Origin: Hydrocarboniphaga effusa AP103
GTDB taxonomy: Bacteria; Pseudomonadota; Gammaproteobacteria; Nevskiales; Nevskiaceae
Reading direction: 5' to 3'
Length of the DNA stretch: 64,000 nt
NCBI RefSeq assembly: GCF_000271305.1
Contig: NZ_AKGD01000002.1
Location: forward strand, 620,001 to 684,000
The translations under genes and the position numbers were made by a program. Below, piece by piece: positions 1 to 8,824 of the stretch (position 1 is its first letter; every line of letters begins with the position of its first letter). The notes beneath the pieces were generated by a model. The model searched no databases, was not told where the DNA came from, and worked only from the letters and a program-made list of their open reading frames with translations.

Positions 1-831
1 CTGGTCTTCCGCGGCCTGAACTTCGGCATCGACTTCACGGGCGGCGTGCTCGTCGAAGTGGCGTATCCGCAGGCGGTCGAGCTCGACGACGTCCGTACCC
101 ACCTCGAGAAAGGCGGTTACGAACGCGCGATCGTGCAGTACTTCGGCACTACGCAGGACGTGCTGATCCGCCTGCCTCCCGCGGCCAACGCCAATTCGGC
201 CGAAGTGAGCTCGCGCATCCTCGAAGCGCTCGATGCGCGAAACGAGAACATCGAGCTGCGCCGCATCGACTTCGTCGGTCCGCAGGTCGGCGAGGAGCTG
301 ACCGAGAAGGGCGCGCTCGCGCTGCTCGTCGCTTTCATCGGCATCGCCGTCTACATCATGCTTCGCTTCGAGTGGAAATTCTCGGTCGGCGCGGTGTCGG
401 CGCTGATTCACGATGCGCTGATGGCGCTGGGCTTTCTGTCGATCTTCTGGGTGGAGTTCGACCTGACCACGCTCGCGGCCATCCTCGCGCTGATCGGTTA
501 TTCGAACAATGAAACCATCGTCATCTACGATCGTGTTCGCGAGAACCTGATTTCGCAGCGTCGTTCGGACATCTTCGAAGTGGTGAACCTGTCGATCAAC
601 CAGACCGTGCTGCGTTCGGTGATCACGCACTTGACGACGCTGCTGGTGTTGACGGCACTGCTCCTGATGGGCGGCGCTAGCGTGCACAGCTTCTCGGTGG
701 CGCTGATCGTCGGTGTGATCGTGGCGACGTATTCGTCGATCTATGTGTCGACGGGACTGGCGATCGTGCTGGGCATTTCGCGCGAGGATTTGTTGCCGCC
801 GAAGGAAGAGGCGATCGACGAATCGCCGTGA
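1..831 (+). CDS. secF: Protein translocase subunit SecF (5' end outside window)
   Basis: SecF works with SecD in the inner membrane, using the proton motive force to help SecYEG-dependent export. The frame is open from the first base, so the gene starts upstream; about 276 codons are visible of a family length near 320. The visible N-terminal part carries the conserved GIDFTGG stretch before the periplasmic P1 domain. The C-terminal half has hydrophobic segments and the SecF signature around GYSNNETIVIYDRVREN, matching the canonical GYSxNDTxVxxDRxREN motif. secD would be expected immediately upstream. A stem-loop of the TTACTTTCTTTG type lies about 70 bases after the stop and could end the transcript. 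Confidence 0.96.
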   Translation: MVFRGLNFGIDFTGGVLVEVAYPQAVELDDVRTHLEKGGYERAIVQYFGTTQDVLIRLPPAANANSAEVSSRILEALDARNENIELRRIDFVGPQVGEELTEKGALALLVAFIGIAVYIMLRFEWKFSVGAVSALIHDALMALGFLSIFWVEFDLTTLAAILALIGYSNNETIVIYDRVRENLISQRRSDIFEVVNLSINQTVLRSVITHLTTLLVLTALLLMGGASVHSFSVALIVGVIVATYSSIYVSTGLAIVLGISREDLLPPKEEAIDESP

Positions 832-900
832 CGGTGGCGGGTTGGCTTTGTGTTCTTGAGCCTGCTCGGCTCTGAAGGTGTTTGGCCTTCCCGGCCGGGT

Positions 901-932
901 CTTACTTTCTTTGCTCCTGCAAAGAAAGTAAG
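901..932. repeat. Perfect hairpin, TTACTTTCTTTG-type intergenic repeat
   Basis: A 13-base arm CTTACTTTCTTTG and its exact reverse complement are separated by six bases. Hairpins of this sequence are, from memory, a common intergenic repeat in Xanthomonadaceae and relatives. A diverged copy in the opposite orientation lies on the other side of the tRNA gene. It could fold in the secF transcript, but no T-run follows it. Confidence 0.8.
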
Positions 933-959
933 CAAAGAAAGCAGGCCCCGAAGTCCGCG

Positions 960-986
960 CCCGTTCGTCGTTGCACGACGAACGGG
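960..986. repeat. Perfect 11-bp inverted repeat
   Basis: CCCGTTCGTCG is followed by TTGCA and then its exact reverse complement. It lies just upstream of the tRNA and belongs to the repeat-rich flank around it. No function can be assigned. Confidence 0.7.
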
Positions 987-1033
987 TCCCCGGCTGGAGC
1001 GACGTGCTCGGGGTCGCTTCGACGCGACATCCT

Positions 1034-1110
1034 AGGGGAGTCGCCAAGCTGGTTAAGGCACTGGATTTTGATTCCAGCATGCGAAGGTTCGAATCCTTCC
1101 TCCCCTGCCA
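1034..1110 (+). tRNA. tRNA-Gln (anticodon TTG)
   Basis: A complete cloverleaf is visible, including an encoded 3' CCA. The acceptor stem AGGGGAG pairs with CTCCCCT. The anticodon stem CTGGA/TCCAG encloses the loop TTTTGAT with anticodon TTG at 1068-1070. The T arm has the invariant GGTTCGAATCC. The D-arm and anticodon region resemble E. coli tRNA-Gln (GCCAAGC, GATTTTGATTCC). It decodes CAA and CAG. Confidence 0.96.
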
Positions 1111-1192
1111 TGGATGCCCGCCGAGTTTCGTCGCGACCAGAATGTTGCATCGCGTCGAAACTCCTGCCCCGAGCACGTGAGCAGCGCAGGGG

Positions 1193-1211
1193 ACTTTCGC
1201 GCAGCGAAAGT
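1193..1211. repeat. Short perfect inverted repeat downstream of tRNA-Gln
   Basis: ACTTTCGC, GCA and GCGAAAGT form an 8-bp stem with a three-base loop. It is part of the repeat-rich right flank of the tRNA and has no T-run. Confidence 0.55.
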
Positions 1212-1237
1212 GCGTCACCAGGGTGTGCTTTCTCCTG

Positions 1238-1271
1238 GTTACTTCTCGTTGCACAAGCAAAGAGAAGTAAC
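1238..1271. repeat. Hairpin repeat, inverted relative of the 901-932 element
   Basis: GTTACTTCTC pairs with GAGAAGTAAC; inside, TTGC pairs with GCAA around an ACAA loop, with one mismatch between the two stems. Read on the minus strand, this element and its flank (CGGTCGGGCG before the hairpin) parallel the left element at 901-932 and its flank. The two are therefore inverted copies of one family around the tRNA. Confidence 0.7.
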
Positions 1272-1356
1272 GCCCGACCGGCGAGGTCAAAAGCCTCAGC
1301 GCTCAGCTAACCCCTAAGCGAAGCTAGCGCCACGGAAGCAGCCACCGAAGCGCAAG

Positions 1357-3087
1357 CTAATGCGGCAACCGCAACCCAATTTCCGTGATTTTCTCTCCCT
1401 CCATCCGCTTCACCACCAACTCCATCTCGCCGAGCCGCAGGCGATCGCCGACCACCGGCCGCGGAATCACCGAAGCGAAGAACTCCACCACGCTGCGATG
1501 CTTCGCCGAATCGGGCAACTCGAGCCCGTAGGCATCCGCGAGCGCCGTCGCCGGCGCTTTGAGGTCGATCACGAATTCGCCGAAGAACGGAACCTCGATG
1601 CCCCCGTCGCGCTTGGTCTTGGGCTTGAGTCCATCGGCGCGGAAGATTTCGTCGAGCGCCGGCAGCTCGTCCTGCGAGGCGAGCAGGGCGATGTAGTCGC
1701 CCGCGCGCAGCGTGCCCCATTCGCGGTAGCTGATGACCTTGCCGCGCCGCGCCAGGCAGACGATGCGCGAGAGATCGTTGATCGGCAGCTCCTTGGACTT
1801 GAGCCCGAGCAGCGGGCTGTTCTCGCCGATGTAGTAGCTCACGATCTCGTAGCCGCGCGTGCCGGGCAGGTCGAAGTCGCTGCGATGCACGAGCGCAGTG
1901 GTCGCGGGCATCTGCAGGCCGAGCAGGCGCGCGGCCGGCGCCACGCTCCAGCCCTGCACGACGAGCGAAACCAGCACGATGAAGAAGGCGACGTTGAAAA
2001 CCACCGCCGCGTTCTCGACTTCGGCCAGATACGGGAATGTGGCGAGCACGATCGGCACCGAGCCGCGCAGCCCGACCCAGGCGATGTAGGCCTGCTCGCG
2101 CCACGGAAACCGGAACGGGGCCAGCGCAAGCGCGACCGAGACCGGCCGGGCGACCACGATCAGCACGAGGCTGATGATCAGGCTCGGAATCGCCAGCGGC
2201 AGCATTTTGCTCGGCGTGACGAGCAGCCCCAGGATCACGAACATGCCGATCTGCGAGGCCCAGGCGACGCCGTCGTGAAAGCGGCGAATGCCGCCGAAGG
2301 CGCGCACCTTGCGGTTGCCGAGCACCACGCCGGCCAGATACACGGCCAGAAAACCGCTGCCATGCAGCGACGAGGTGAGGCCGAAGATGAAGAGGCCGCT
2401 GAACAGGGCCATCAGCGGATACAGCGAATCGGACAGCTTGAGCCGGTTCAGCGACCAGGCCAGCGCGCGTCCGCCGAAGATGCCGATCAAAGCCCCGAGC
2501 CCCATCTGCTGCACGAGGAACAGCAGCGCCTCGAACCAGCGATAGGTGTCCGGTGCCTGCAGGTATTGCAGCAGGCCCAGCGTCAGGAACACCGCCATCG
2601 GATCGTTGGTGCCCGATTCGATCTCGAGCGCCGAGGTGACGCGTTCGTTGAGATGCACCGCGTTGGTGTGCAGCAGCGAGAACACCGCGGCCGCGTCGGT
2701 GGAGCCGACGATGGCCCCGACCAGCAGGCCTTCGGCCGGGGTCAGATCGAGGCACCAGGCCGCGAACAGCCCGACCACGGCCGTGGTCACGACAACGCCC
2801 ACGGTGGCGAGCGAAACCGCCGGCGCGAGGCCGACGCGGAAGGTGGTCATGCGCGTGCGCATGCCGCCGTCGAACAGCACCACGGCCAGCGCCGCGGTGC
2901 CCGCGAGGTTGGCGAGCGCGAAGTCGTGGAACTGGATGCCGCCGGGCCCTTCCTCGCCGGCGAGCATGCCGACGATCAGGAACACCAGCAGCAGCGGGAC
3001 GCCGAGGCGCGGCGACAGGATCGAAGCGAGGATCGAAACGATGAACAACAGGCCGCCGACGAGAATCAGGTGATTGGCGATTTCCAT
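1357..3087 (-). CDS. cvrA: CvrA/NhaP2-type potassium/proton antiporter
   Basis: A 576-residue inner-membrane CPA1 antiporter expected to exchange K+ for H+ in pH and osmotic homeostasis; E. coli CvrA is about the same length. Residues 5-395 form the multi-helix exchanger, with conserved stretches VGSTDAAAVFSLL, ESGTNDPMAVFLT and WVGLRGSVPIVLA. A TrkA-C type regulatory domain follows at about 410-475 and a CorC/HlyC-type domain at about 495-570, the usual layout of this family. The ATG sits before the first membrane helix. It is transcribed toward the tRNA region, and the next gene (suhB) runs in the same direction about 100 bases upstream. Confidence 0.92.
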   Translation of the reverse strand: MEIANHLILVGGLLFIVSILASILSPRLGVPLLLVFLIVGMLAGEEGPGGIQFHDFALANLAGTAALAVVLFDGGMRTRMTTFRVGLAPAVSLATVGVVVTTAVVGLFAAWCLDLTPAEGLLVGAIVGSTDAAAVFSLLHTNAVHLNERVTSALEIESGTNDPMAVFLTLGLLQYLQAPDTYRWFEALLFLVQQMGLGALIGIFGGRALAWSLNRLKLSDSLYPLMALFSGLFIFGLTSSLHGSGFLAVYLAGVVLGNRKVRAFGGIRRFHDGVAWASQIGMFVILGLLVTPSKMLPLAIPSLIISLVLIVVARPVSVALALAPFRFPWREQAYIAWVGLRGSVPIVLATFPYLAEVENAAVVFNVAFFIVLVSLVVQGWSVAPAARLLGLQMPATTALVHRSDFDLPGTRGYEIVSYYIGENSPLLGLKSKELPINDLSRIVCLARRGKVISYREWGTLRAGDYIALLASQDELPALDEIFRADGLKPKTKRDGGIEVPFFGEFVIDLKAPATALADAYGLELPDSAKHRSVVEFFASVIPRPVVGDRLRLGEMELVVKRMEGEKITEIGLRLPH

Positions 3088-3183
3088 ATCGGCCGCTGCG
3101 GTGTCGGGGTTCGTGTTTCGAGTGGGAGGTCAGCAGCCTCTATGCAGCAATCGTTCCTTGCGGTCGCCCAAAGCGCGATGCGC

Positions 3184-3987
3184 TTATTCGGCGTCCGGCG
3201 CCGCGGCGAAAGGCGCCGCGGCCTTGAGCATGTCCGCGAACTGGCCATGCAGCTTGGGATTGCCGACCAGGATGTTGCCGGTGTTGAGCGGATCGCCGTT
3301 GCCATAGATCTCGCTGATCATGCCGCCCGCTTCCTGCACCAGCACCATGCCGGCCGCGATGTCCCAGGGCTTGAGGCCGAGCTCCCAGTAGGCATCGAGA
3401 CGGCCCGCCGCGACGTAGGCCAGATCGAGCGAGGCCGCACCGGCGCGGCGCACGCCGGCCGTGTTCTCGACGATGGTCGTCAGCATCGGCAGATAGGCCG
3501 GCAGCTTGGCCGCGCGGATCGGCACGCCGGTGCCGACCAGGGCCTGGTCGAGATCGCGGCAGTTGGAAACGCGGATGCGGCGGTTGTTGAGCGTGGCACC
3601 GGCGCCGCGGCTGGCGACGTAGAGATCCTGCGTACACGGGGCGTAGATCACGCCGTGCTGCAGCACGCCCTTGACCTGGATGCCGATCGAAACCGCGAAG
3701 TGCGGCAGGCGATGCAGGAAGTTGGTGGTGCCGTCGAGCGGATCGATGATCCAGGTGACTTCGTTCTCGCCGATCTGGCCGCCTTCCTCGCCGAGGATGG
3801 CGTGGTGAGGGTAGGCCTTGTGGACGGTGCGGATGATTTCGGCTTCGGCTCCGCGATCGACCAGCGTGACGAAGTCGTTGCGGCCTTTGTGCTCGACCTG
3901 AAGGGTATCGGCGCGCTCGAGATGGCGCATGATGAAGTTTCCGGCGCTGCGCGCTGCGGAAACGGCGATGTTCACCAGGGGATGCAC
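3184..3987 (-). CDS. suhB: Inositol-1-monophosphatase SuhB
   Basis: A 267-residue Mg2+-dependent phosphatase hydrolysing inositol-1-phosphate; in enterobacteria the protein also acts in rRNA antitermination. Metal-binding motifs are intact: GEEGG at 66-70, DPLDGTT at 82-88 and WDIAAG at 208-213. Length matches E. coli SuhB. It is divergent from trmJ, with about 60 bases between the starts, a pairing I recall from Xanthomonads. The sphingolipid locus 25 kb away might use inositol, but nothing in the sequence links this gene to it. Confidence 0.94.
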   Translation of the reverse strand: MHPLVNIAVSAARSAGNFIMRHLERADTLQVEHKGRNDFVTLVDRGAEAEIIRTVHKAYPHHAILGEEGGQIGENEVTWIIDPLDGTTNFLHRLPHFAVSIGIQVKGVLQHGVIYAPCTQDLYVASRGAGATLNNRRIRVSNCRDLDQALVGTGVPIRAAKLPAYLPMLTTIVENTAGVRRAGAASLDLAYVAAGRLDAYWELGLKPWDIAAGMVLVQEAGGMISEIYGNGDPLNTGNILVGNPKLHGQFADMLKAAAPFAAAPDAE

Positions 3988-4046
3988 GGTAGGGGCAAGG
4001 AGCGAAGGGGACGAACGTTAGAATAGCAAACCCGCCCGCCTCCCTC

Positions 4047-4913
4047 GTGCCGCCCGTGTCCGAATCGCCGTCCCCGTCACTGCACGAGGCTTCGCCCGAA
4101 GCCTCGACGAGCCCGCTCGACAACATCGTCATCGTGCTCAGCGGTACCCAGCATCCCGGCAACATCGGCTCGGCTGCGCGCGCGATGATGACGATGGGCC
4201 TGATGCAGCTGCGGCTGGTCAATCCGCACCGCTTTCCGCACGAGCAGGCCACCGCCATGGCCAGCGGAGCGCAGTCGGTCCTCGATTCGGCGCAGCTGTT
4301 CGAGTCGCTCGAAGCGGCGGTCGCCGACTGCGCCTTCGTCGTCGGCAGCTCCTCGCGTCGGCGCTATCTGGGCGACGAACCGCTGAGCCCGGCCGAGACC
4401 GCCAGCGTGCTGCTCGAAACCGCAGGCGCGGCGGAATCGGCGGCGCCCGTCGCCCTGGTGTTCGGTTGCGAGCGTACCGGCCTGACGGCCGAGGAACTCG
4501 ATCGCTGCCACCGCCTGACGACGATCCCGTCGAACCCGGTCTATCCGTCGCTCAACCTGGCCGCGGCCGTGCAGCTGCTGTGCTGGGAACTGCGCCGGGC
4601 GGCGATCGCGCCGCCGAAGATTTCGCTCAAGGAAGACCCGGGCTACATGAACGGGCGCTTCGGGCCGCCGACGGCCGAGCAGATGGAGCAGTTCTACGAA
4701 CACCTGGAGCGCGTGCTGCTCGGCACCGGCTTTCTCGATCCGCGCAATCCGCGGCTGCTGACGCGCCGGCTGCGCCAGCTGTTCAACCGGGCGCGGCCGG
4801 ACACCAACGAGCTCAACATCCTGCGCGGCATTCTCAAGTCGGTGGAGCGGCCTAAAAAGCGCACGCCGCGGGTGAAGCCTGGCCCTGCGGCCGGGCCCGA
4901 GGCCGGGGGCTGA
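4047..4913 (+). CDS. trmJ: tRNA (cytidine/uridine-2'-O-)-methyltransferase TrmJ
   Basis: A SPOUT methyltransferase that 2'-O-methylates residue 32 of several tRNAs with S-adenosylmethionine. The N-terminal motif HPGNIGSAARAMMTMGL, the knot motif LVFGCERTGLTAEEL and IPSNPVYPSLNLAAAVQL are typical. The 288-residue length includes a C-terminal dimerisation helix region and a short basic tail rich in Lys, Arg and Pro. The start chosen is a GTG; another GTG lies three codons in, and the first 20 or so residues are low complexity, so the exact start is uncertain. Confidence 0.92.
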   Translation: MPPVSESPSPSLHEASPEASTSPLDNIVIVLSGTQHPGNIGSAARAMMTMGLMQLRLVNPHRFPHEQATAMASGAQSVLDSAQLFESLEAAVADCAFVVGSSSRRRYLGDEPLSPAETASVLLETAGAAESAAPVALVFGCERTGLTAEELDRCHRLTTIPSNPVYPSLNLAAAVQLLCWELRRAAIAPPKISLKEDPGYMNGRFGPPTAEQMEQFYEHLERVLLGTGFLDPRNPRLLTRRLRQLFNRARPDTNELNILRGILKSVERPKKRTPRVKPGPAAGPEAGG

Positions 4914-4928
4914 GTACCGAATCGGTAC
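4914..4928. promoter_or_regulatory. 15-base palindrome upstream of cysE
   Basis: GTACCGA, A, TCGGTAC starts one base after the trmJ stop and lies 54 bases before the cysE start. Perfect symmetry in this position suits an operator or a small stem in the leader. It does not match any IscR, CysB or Rrf2 site I can name. Confidence 0.3.
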
Positions 4929-4982
4929 AATCTCAGGCCGTTCCGGTCTTGAACCGGGCCTGTTCACCCGCACTGGTTCTCC

Positions 4983-5768
4983 ATGTTCGCCCGCATCCGC
5001 GAAGACATCCGCAGCGTTTTCGAACGCGATCCCGCCGCCCGCTCGGTCTGGGAAGTGATGACGTGTTATCCGGGCCTGCACGCGGTCTGGGCGCATCGAA
5101 TCGCGAACTGGTTCTGGCGGCACGGCTTCCTGTGGCTCGGGCGCTTCGTTTCGCATCTGGCGCGCTGGCTCACGGGGATCGAAATCCATCCGGGTGCCAA
5201 GCTCGGCCGGCGCTTCTTCATCGATCACGGGCTCGGCGTGGTGATCGGCGAGACTGCCGAGGTCGGTGACGACTGCACGCTCTACCAGGGCGTGACGCTC
5301 GGCGGCACCTCGCTCGCTGGCGGCAAGCGGCACCCGACGCTCGGCAACAACGTGGTGGTGGGCTCGGGTGCCAAGGTGCTCGGCAGTTTCACGGTCGGTG
5401 ACGGAGCCCGCATCGGCTCGAACGCGGTGGTGGTCAAGGAAGTGCCTCCCGGCGCGACCGCGATCGGCATTCCGGCGCGCATCGTCCAGGAGCAGCAGAA
5501 GCCGGTGGTGTCGGAGAGCGCCAAGAGCGTGGCCGACCGGCTCGGTTTCGACGCCTACGGTGTCACGCGCGACATGCCCGACCCGGTCGCCAATGCGATC
5601 AGCGCGATGCTCGACCACATTCACAAGCTCGACGCCCAGCTCGCCGATCTGCACGCGGCGCTGAACCAGGCTCGGCTGCCGGTCCCGGCCGCGAGCCTCG
5701 ACAAGCTCGAGTTGCCCGATTTCTGCGCCGAAGACGCCGAACCGGTGAAGAAAGTCGGCAACGGCTGA
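4983..5768 (+). CDS. cysE: Serine O-acetyltransferase
   Basis: Catalyses acetyl-CoA + L-serine to O-acetylserine, the first committed step of cysteine synthesis, in the cytoplasm. The N-terminal helical part (about 1-60) leads into a left-handed beta-helix of hexapeptide repeats with the hallmark run [19 protein letters not shown] and GVTLGGTS. Residues after about 175 form an extended tail. It heads an operon-like run of desulfurase and Fe-S assembly genes (16 bases to the next), so cysteine supply is coupled to its use as sulfur donor. Confidence 0.94.
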   Translation: MFARIREDIRSVFERDPAARSVWEVMTCYPGLHAVWAHRIANWFWRHGFLWLGRFVSHLARWLTGIEIHPGAKLGRRFFIDHGLGVVIGETAEVGDDCTLYQGVTLGGTSLAGGKRHPTLGNNVVVGSGAKVLGSFTVGDGARIGSNAVVVKEVPPGATAIGIPARIVQEQQKPVVSESAKSVADRLGFDAYGVTRDMPDPVANAISAMLDHIHKLDAQLADLHAALNQARLPVPAASLDKLELPDFCAEDAEPVKKVGNG

Positions 5769-5784
5769 GCTGCGAAGTCCCCCG

Positions 5785-6924
5785 ATGCCGATCTACTTCG
5801 ACCACAACGCCACCACGCACCTCGATGCGCGCGTGCTCGAGGCGATGATGCCCTACCTGTCCGGGCCGGCCGCGAACCCCTCGAGCCTGCATCGCTACGG
5901 CCGCCTGGCCCGCGATGCGATCGAGGCCGCGCGCGTGCAGGTGGCCCAGCTCGTCGGCGCCCAGCCGCGCGATGTCATCTGGACGTCGGGCGGCACCGAG
6001 GCCAACAACTACGCGATCAAGGGCGTCATGCAGGCCGTGTGCGGGCGCGTGCCGTCAAGAGTCCTGTACGGCGCGACCGAGCATCCGGCCGTCATGGAAG
6101 CGGCCGAATCGCTGCGCTCGAGCGGCTGCGAGGTCGAGGCGATAGCGGTCGACCATCGCGGGATCATCGATGCGAATGCGCTCGAGGCGCAGCTCGCGAA
6201 AGCGCCGACGCGGCTGGTCTCGATCATGCGCGCTAACAACGAAACCGGCGTGATCCAGGACATTCCGGCGCTCGCGGCCATCGTCCACGCGGCCGGTGCC
6301 TGGCTGCACGTCGATGCGGTGCAGGCGGCCGGCAAGCTCGCGGTCGACATGGACGAACTCGGCGCCGATCTGCTGACGCTGTCGAGCCACAAGATCTACG
6401 GGCCCAAGGGCATCGCCGCGCTGGTGGTGCGCTCGGACGTGGAGCTCGAAGCGCTGCAGCACGGCGGCGCCCAGGAGCGTGGCCGCCGCGGCGGCACCGA
6501 GAACGTCGCCGCCATCGCCGGCTTCGGCCGCGCGGCCGAACTCGCGATCGAAGAACTCGACCCGCGCACGCAGCACTACGCGCAGCTCATCGAGCAGCTC
6601 GACGCCGGGCTCCGGCAGATTCCCGAGATCGTGATGTTCGGCGACGGCGTCGCCCGGCTGCCGAACACGCGCCAGTTCGCGCTGAGCGGCTACGACGGCG
6701 AAGCCTTGCTGATGGAACTCGATCGCAAAGGCATTGCCGTATCGTCGGGCTCGGCCTGCGCCTCGGGATCGGGTGAGCCGAGCCACGTACTGCTGGCGAT
6801 GGGCTTCGATCCGGTGACCGCCAAGGGCGCGATCCGCGTGAGCGTCGGAGTCGTCAACACCACCGATGAAGTAGCGCGGTTTCTGCACGTGTTGGCGGAG
6901 ATCGCAGGGACGCTGAGATCATGA
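5785..6924 (+). CDS. Cysteine desulfurase (NifS/IscS family), copy 1
   Basis: A 379-residue PLP enzyme removing sulfur from cysteine to give alanine and an enzyme persulfide for Fe-S assembly or thio-modification. The PLP lysine is K203 in SSHKIYGPKG. The catalytic cysteine is C325 in SSGSACASGSGEPSH, on a class-I-length loop, and the start has the family FDHNATTHLD motif. It lies between cysE and a small protein whose ATG overlaps this gene's stop (ATGA), showing translational coupling. A second, differing desulfurase follows in the same operon, so the two copies probably have different partners. Confidence 0.92.
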   Translation: MPIYFDHNATTHLDARVLEAMMPYLSGPAANPSSLHRYGRLARDAIEAARVQVAQLVGAQPRDVIWTSGGTEANNYAIKGVMQAVCGRVPSRVLYGATEHPAVMEAAESLRSSGCEVEAIAVDHRGIIDANALEAQLAKAPTRLVSIMRANNETGVIQDIPALAAIVHAAGAWLHVDAVQAAGKLAVDMDELGADLLTLSSHKIYGPKGIAALVVRSDVELEALQHGGAQERGRRGGTENVAAIAGFGRAAELAIEELDPRTQHYAQLIEQLDAGLRQIPEIVMFGDGVARLPNTRQFALSGYDGEALLMELDRKGIAVSSGSACASGSGEPSHVLLAMGFDPVTAKGAIRVSVGVVNTTDEVARFLHVLAEIAGTLRS

Positions 6925-7217
6925 TCGAATCGATTACCGCGGAAGACCGCGCCACCACGCTGCGAAACGCGGCGCACCGAGTCGAAGTGTCGCTGCTCGC
7001 GCTCGAAACCTACGACGCCAAGCACGCCGGTCTCGGGCTCACCGAAGAGCAGCGTTCCGATCGGCATCTGCTCGTCGACGTCGCCTCGCAGCTGGTCTGG
7101 GAGTACATCGTGCAGCGCGAGATGAGCGGCCTGCGCGATCACCGCGAAGCGCGCGAGCAGTACCGGATTCCGGACGAAGTCTGGCGCCGCATGGGCGCGA
7201 CGCCGCGTCCTTCCTGA
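6921..7217 (+). CDS. Small uncharacterised protein, DUF6665-like
   Basis: A 98-residue soluble, mostly helical protein without signal peptide or cysteines. The C-terminal segment [19 protein letters not shown] followed by [11 protein letters not shown] recalls the DUF6665 family, though I assign this from memory only. It is coupled by an ATGA overlap to the first desulfurase and lies 16 bases before the second, so it is almost certainly cotranscribed. A role as adaptor or regulator of the desulfurases is inference from position. Confidence 0.75.
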   Translation: MIESITAEDRATTLRNAAHRVEVSLLALETYDAKHAGLGLTEEQRSDRHLLVDVASQLVWEYIVQREMSGLRDHREAREQYRIPDEVWRRMGATPRPS

Positions 7218-7233
7218 TTCGTTTTCCGCCGCC

Positions 7234-8385
7234 GTGATCTACCTCGACTACGCCGCGACCACGCCGCTCGATGCGCGCGTGCTCGAGGCGATGATGCCGG
7301 CCTTGGTGGCCGACGGCCTGCAGGCCAACGCGGCGTCCTCGCATGCGCCGGGGTTTCGCGCGCGCGCCGCGGTGGAGCGGGCGAGGGCGCAGGTCGCCGA
7401 ACTGCTCGGAGCCGAGGCGAGCGAGATCATCTTCACCTCGGGCGCTACCGAATCGAACAATCTCGCGATCAAGGGCGTGCTCGAATTTCGCGGGCTGCGC
7501 CAGGCGCATGTGGTGACCTCGCGCATCGAGCACAAATGCGTGCTCGACACCTGTCGCTACCTCGAGACGCAGGGCGCGCGCGTGACGTATCTGAAGCCCG
7601 GCGCCGACGGTGCGATCACGCCCGAGCAGGTGCTCGACGCGCTGACGCCCGACACCGCGCTGGTGTCGCTGATGTGGGTCAACAACGAGATCGGCGTGCG
7701 CAACGACATCGAGCGTCTGGCCCCGCTGCTGCGCGAGCGCGGCGTGCTGCTGCACGTCGACGCGGCGCAGGCCTCGGGGCGCATCGACATCAATCTAAAG
7801 CAGACGCCGGTCGATCTGCTGAGCGTCTCGGCGCACAAGGCCTACGGGCCCAAGGGCATCGGCGCGCTGTTCGTGCGCCGCAAGCCGCGCGCCCGGCTGG
7901 CGCCGCAGATGCACGGCGGCGGGCACGAGCAGGGCATGCGCTCGGGCACGCTGGCGACGCACCAGATCGTCGGCATGGGCGCGGCTTTCGAGATCCTGCG
8001 CCGCGAGGGCGCGGCCGAAGCCGAGCGCATCGCCGCGCTGCGCGAGCGCTTCTGGCAGGGCTTGCAGGGCCTAGACAGAATTCATCGCAACGGCGCGGGG
8101 CCGAGTGCACCGCATGTCCTCAACGTGAGCTTCGAGGGCGTGGAAGGCGAATCGCTGCGCGCGAGCCTGGCCGACCTTGCGGTGTCGAGCGGATCGGCCT
8201 GCTCGTCCGCGACCGCCGAGCCGTCCTACGTGCTGCGCGCGCTGGGCCGCGACGACGAACTCGCCAACGCCTCGCTGCGGTTTTCGTTCGGGCGGTTCAC
8301 GACGGCCGGGGAAGTCGACGCCGCGGCCGAGCGCGTGTGCCTGCAGGTGAAGCGCCTGCGCTCGATCTCCGCGCTTTGGAACTGA
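7234..8385 (+). CDS. iscS: Cysteine desulfurase IscS, copy 2
   Basis: A second PLP-dependent cysteine desulfurase (383 residues), closer to IscS: PLP lysine K202 in [10 protein letters not shown], substrate loop [13 protein letters not shown], and catalytic C323 in [20 protein letters not shown], nearly the IscS consensus. It starts at GTG directly before [12 protein letters not shown]. An IscU-like scaffold begins five bases after the stop and IscA follows, so this copy is the likelier donor for cluster assembly. No IscR, HscB, HscA or ferredoxin gene accompanies it here. Confidence 0.93.
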   Translation: MIYLDYAATTPLDARVLEAMMPALVADGLQANAASSHAPGFRARAAVERARAQVAELLGAEASEIIFTSGATESNNLAIKGVLEFRGLRQAHVVTSRIEHKCVLDTCRYLETQGARVTYLKPGADGAITPEQVLDALTPDTALVSLMWVNNEIGVRNDIERLAPLLRERGVLLHVDAAQASGRIDINLKQTPVDLLSVSAHKAYGPKGIGALFVRRKPRARLAPQMHGGGHEQGMRSGTLATHQIVGMGAAFEILRREGAAEAERIAALRERFWQGLQGLDRIHRNGAGPSAPHVLNVSFEGVEGESLRASLADLAVSSGSACSSATAEPSYVLRALGRDDELANASLRFSFGRFTTAGEVDAAAERVCLQVKRLRSISALWN

Positions 8386-8389
8386 AGCC

Positions 8390-8824
8390 ATGAGCATCGA
8401 ACACGGGATCGACCCGGCCAACCCCTTCGACTATCCGCAGCCGATCTGGAGCCGCTTCGAACGTTGTGTCGGCGAAGCAGCCGAGCGTGCGGGTCGCTTC
8501 GCCGACGGAACACCCGGCGTTGCCGAAGGCCGGGCCGGCACGCCGGCCGCCCGGTCGGTGCTCGAACTGCAACTGCGCTTCGACGGCGAGCGCGTCGCCG
8601 ATGCGCGTTTCCGCGCCTACGGCTGCCCGAGCAGCATCGCGGTCGGCAGCTGGATCGCCGACTGGAGCATCGGCCGCAGTGCGTCCGAACTCGCCGGCCT
8701 GAACGCGCGCCAGCTGCGCGAGGTTCTTGAAATTCCCGAGGACCGGGCCCACTGTGCCCTCATGGGCGAGGACGCAATCAAGGCGCTGCTCGCCCGCCGC
8801 AGCCAATCGAGTACCCAGACATGA
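8390..8824 (+). CDS. IscU/NifU-N-like scaffold lacking the first ligand cysteine
   Basis: A 144-residue member of the NifU N-terminal (IscU) fold. Two of the three family cysteines are present, C79 in AYGCPSS and H121-C122 in AHCALMGEDAIKA, equivalent to IscU C63 and H105-C106. The first cysteine and the nearby aspartate (GAPACGD in IscU) are replaced by GTPAARS, leaving A54 and S56. A cysteine at C26 lies outside the usual site. The frame is intact and coupled to iscA by ATGA. It may be a sulfur carrier (SufE/TusE-like) or a scaffold with altered cluster binding rather than a standard IscU. Confidence 0.82.
   Translation: MSIEHGIDPANPFDYPQPIWSRFERCVGEAAERAGRFADGTPGVAEGRAGTPAARSVLELQLRFDGERVADARFRAYGCPSSIAVGSWIADWSIGRSASELAGLNARQLREVLEIPEDRAHCALMGEDAIKALLARRSQSSTQT

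Noticed and set aside
3184..3987. suhB as part of an inositol-sphingolipid pathway
   Set aside because: It is 25 kb from the sphingolipid locus, in its normal housekeeping context beside trmJ, and no myo-inositol phosphate synthase is present in the window.
1360..4026. Very long open frame (888 codons) on the plus strand, antisense to the antiporter and suhB
   Set aside because: It is a GC-rich mirror of two well-identified genes on the other strand, with a His/Arg/Glu/Ala-biased composition and no recognisable domain.
8390..8824. IscU-like gene as a pseudogene
   Set aside because: The frame is intact, starts and stops are coupled to neighbours, and two of the three functional cysteines and the HC motif are conserved.
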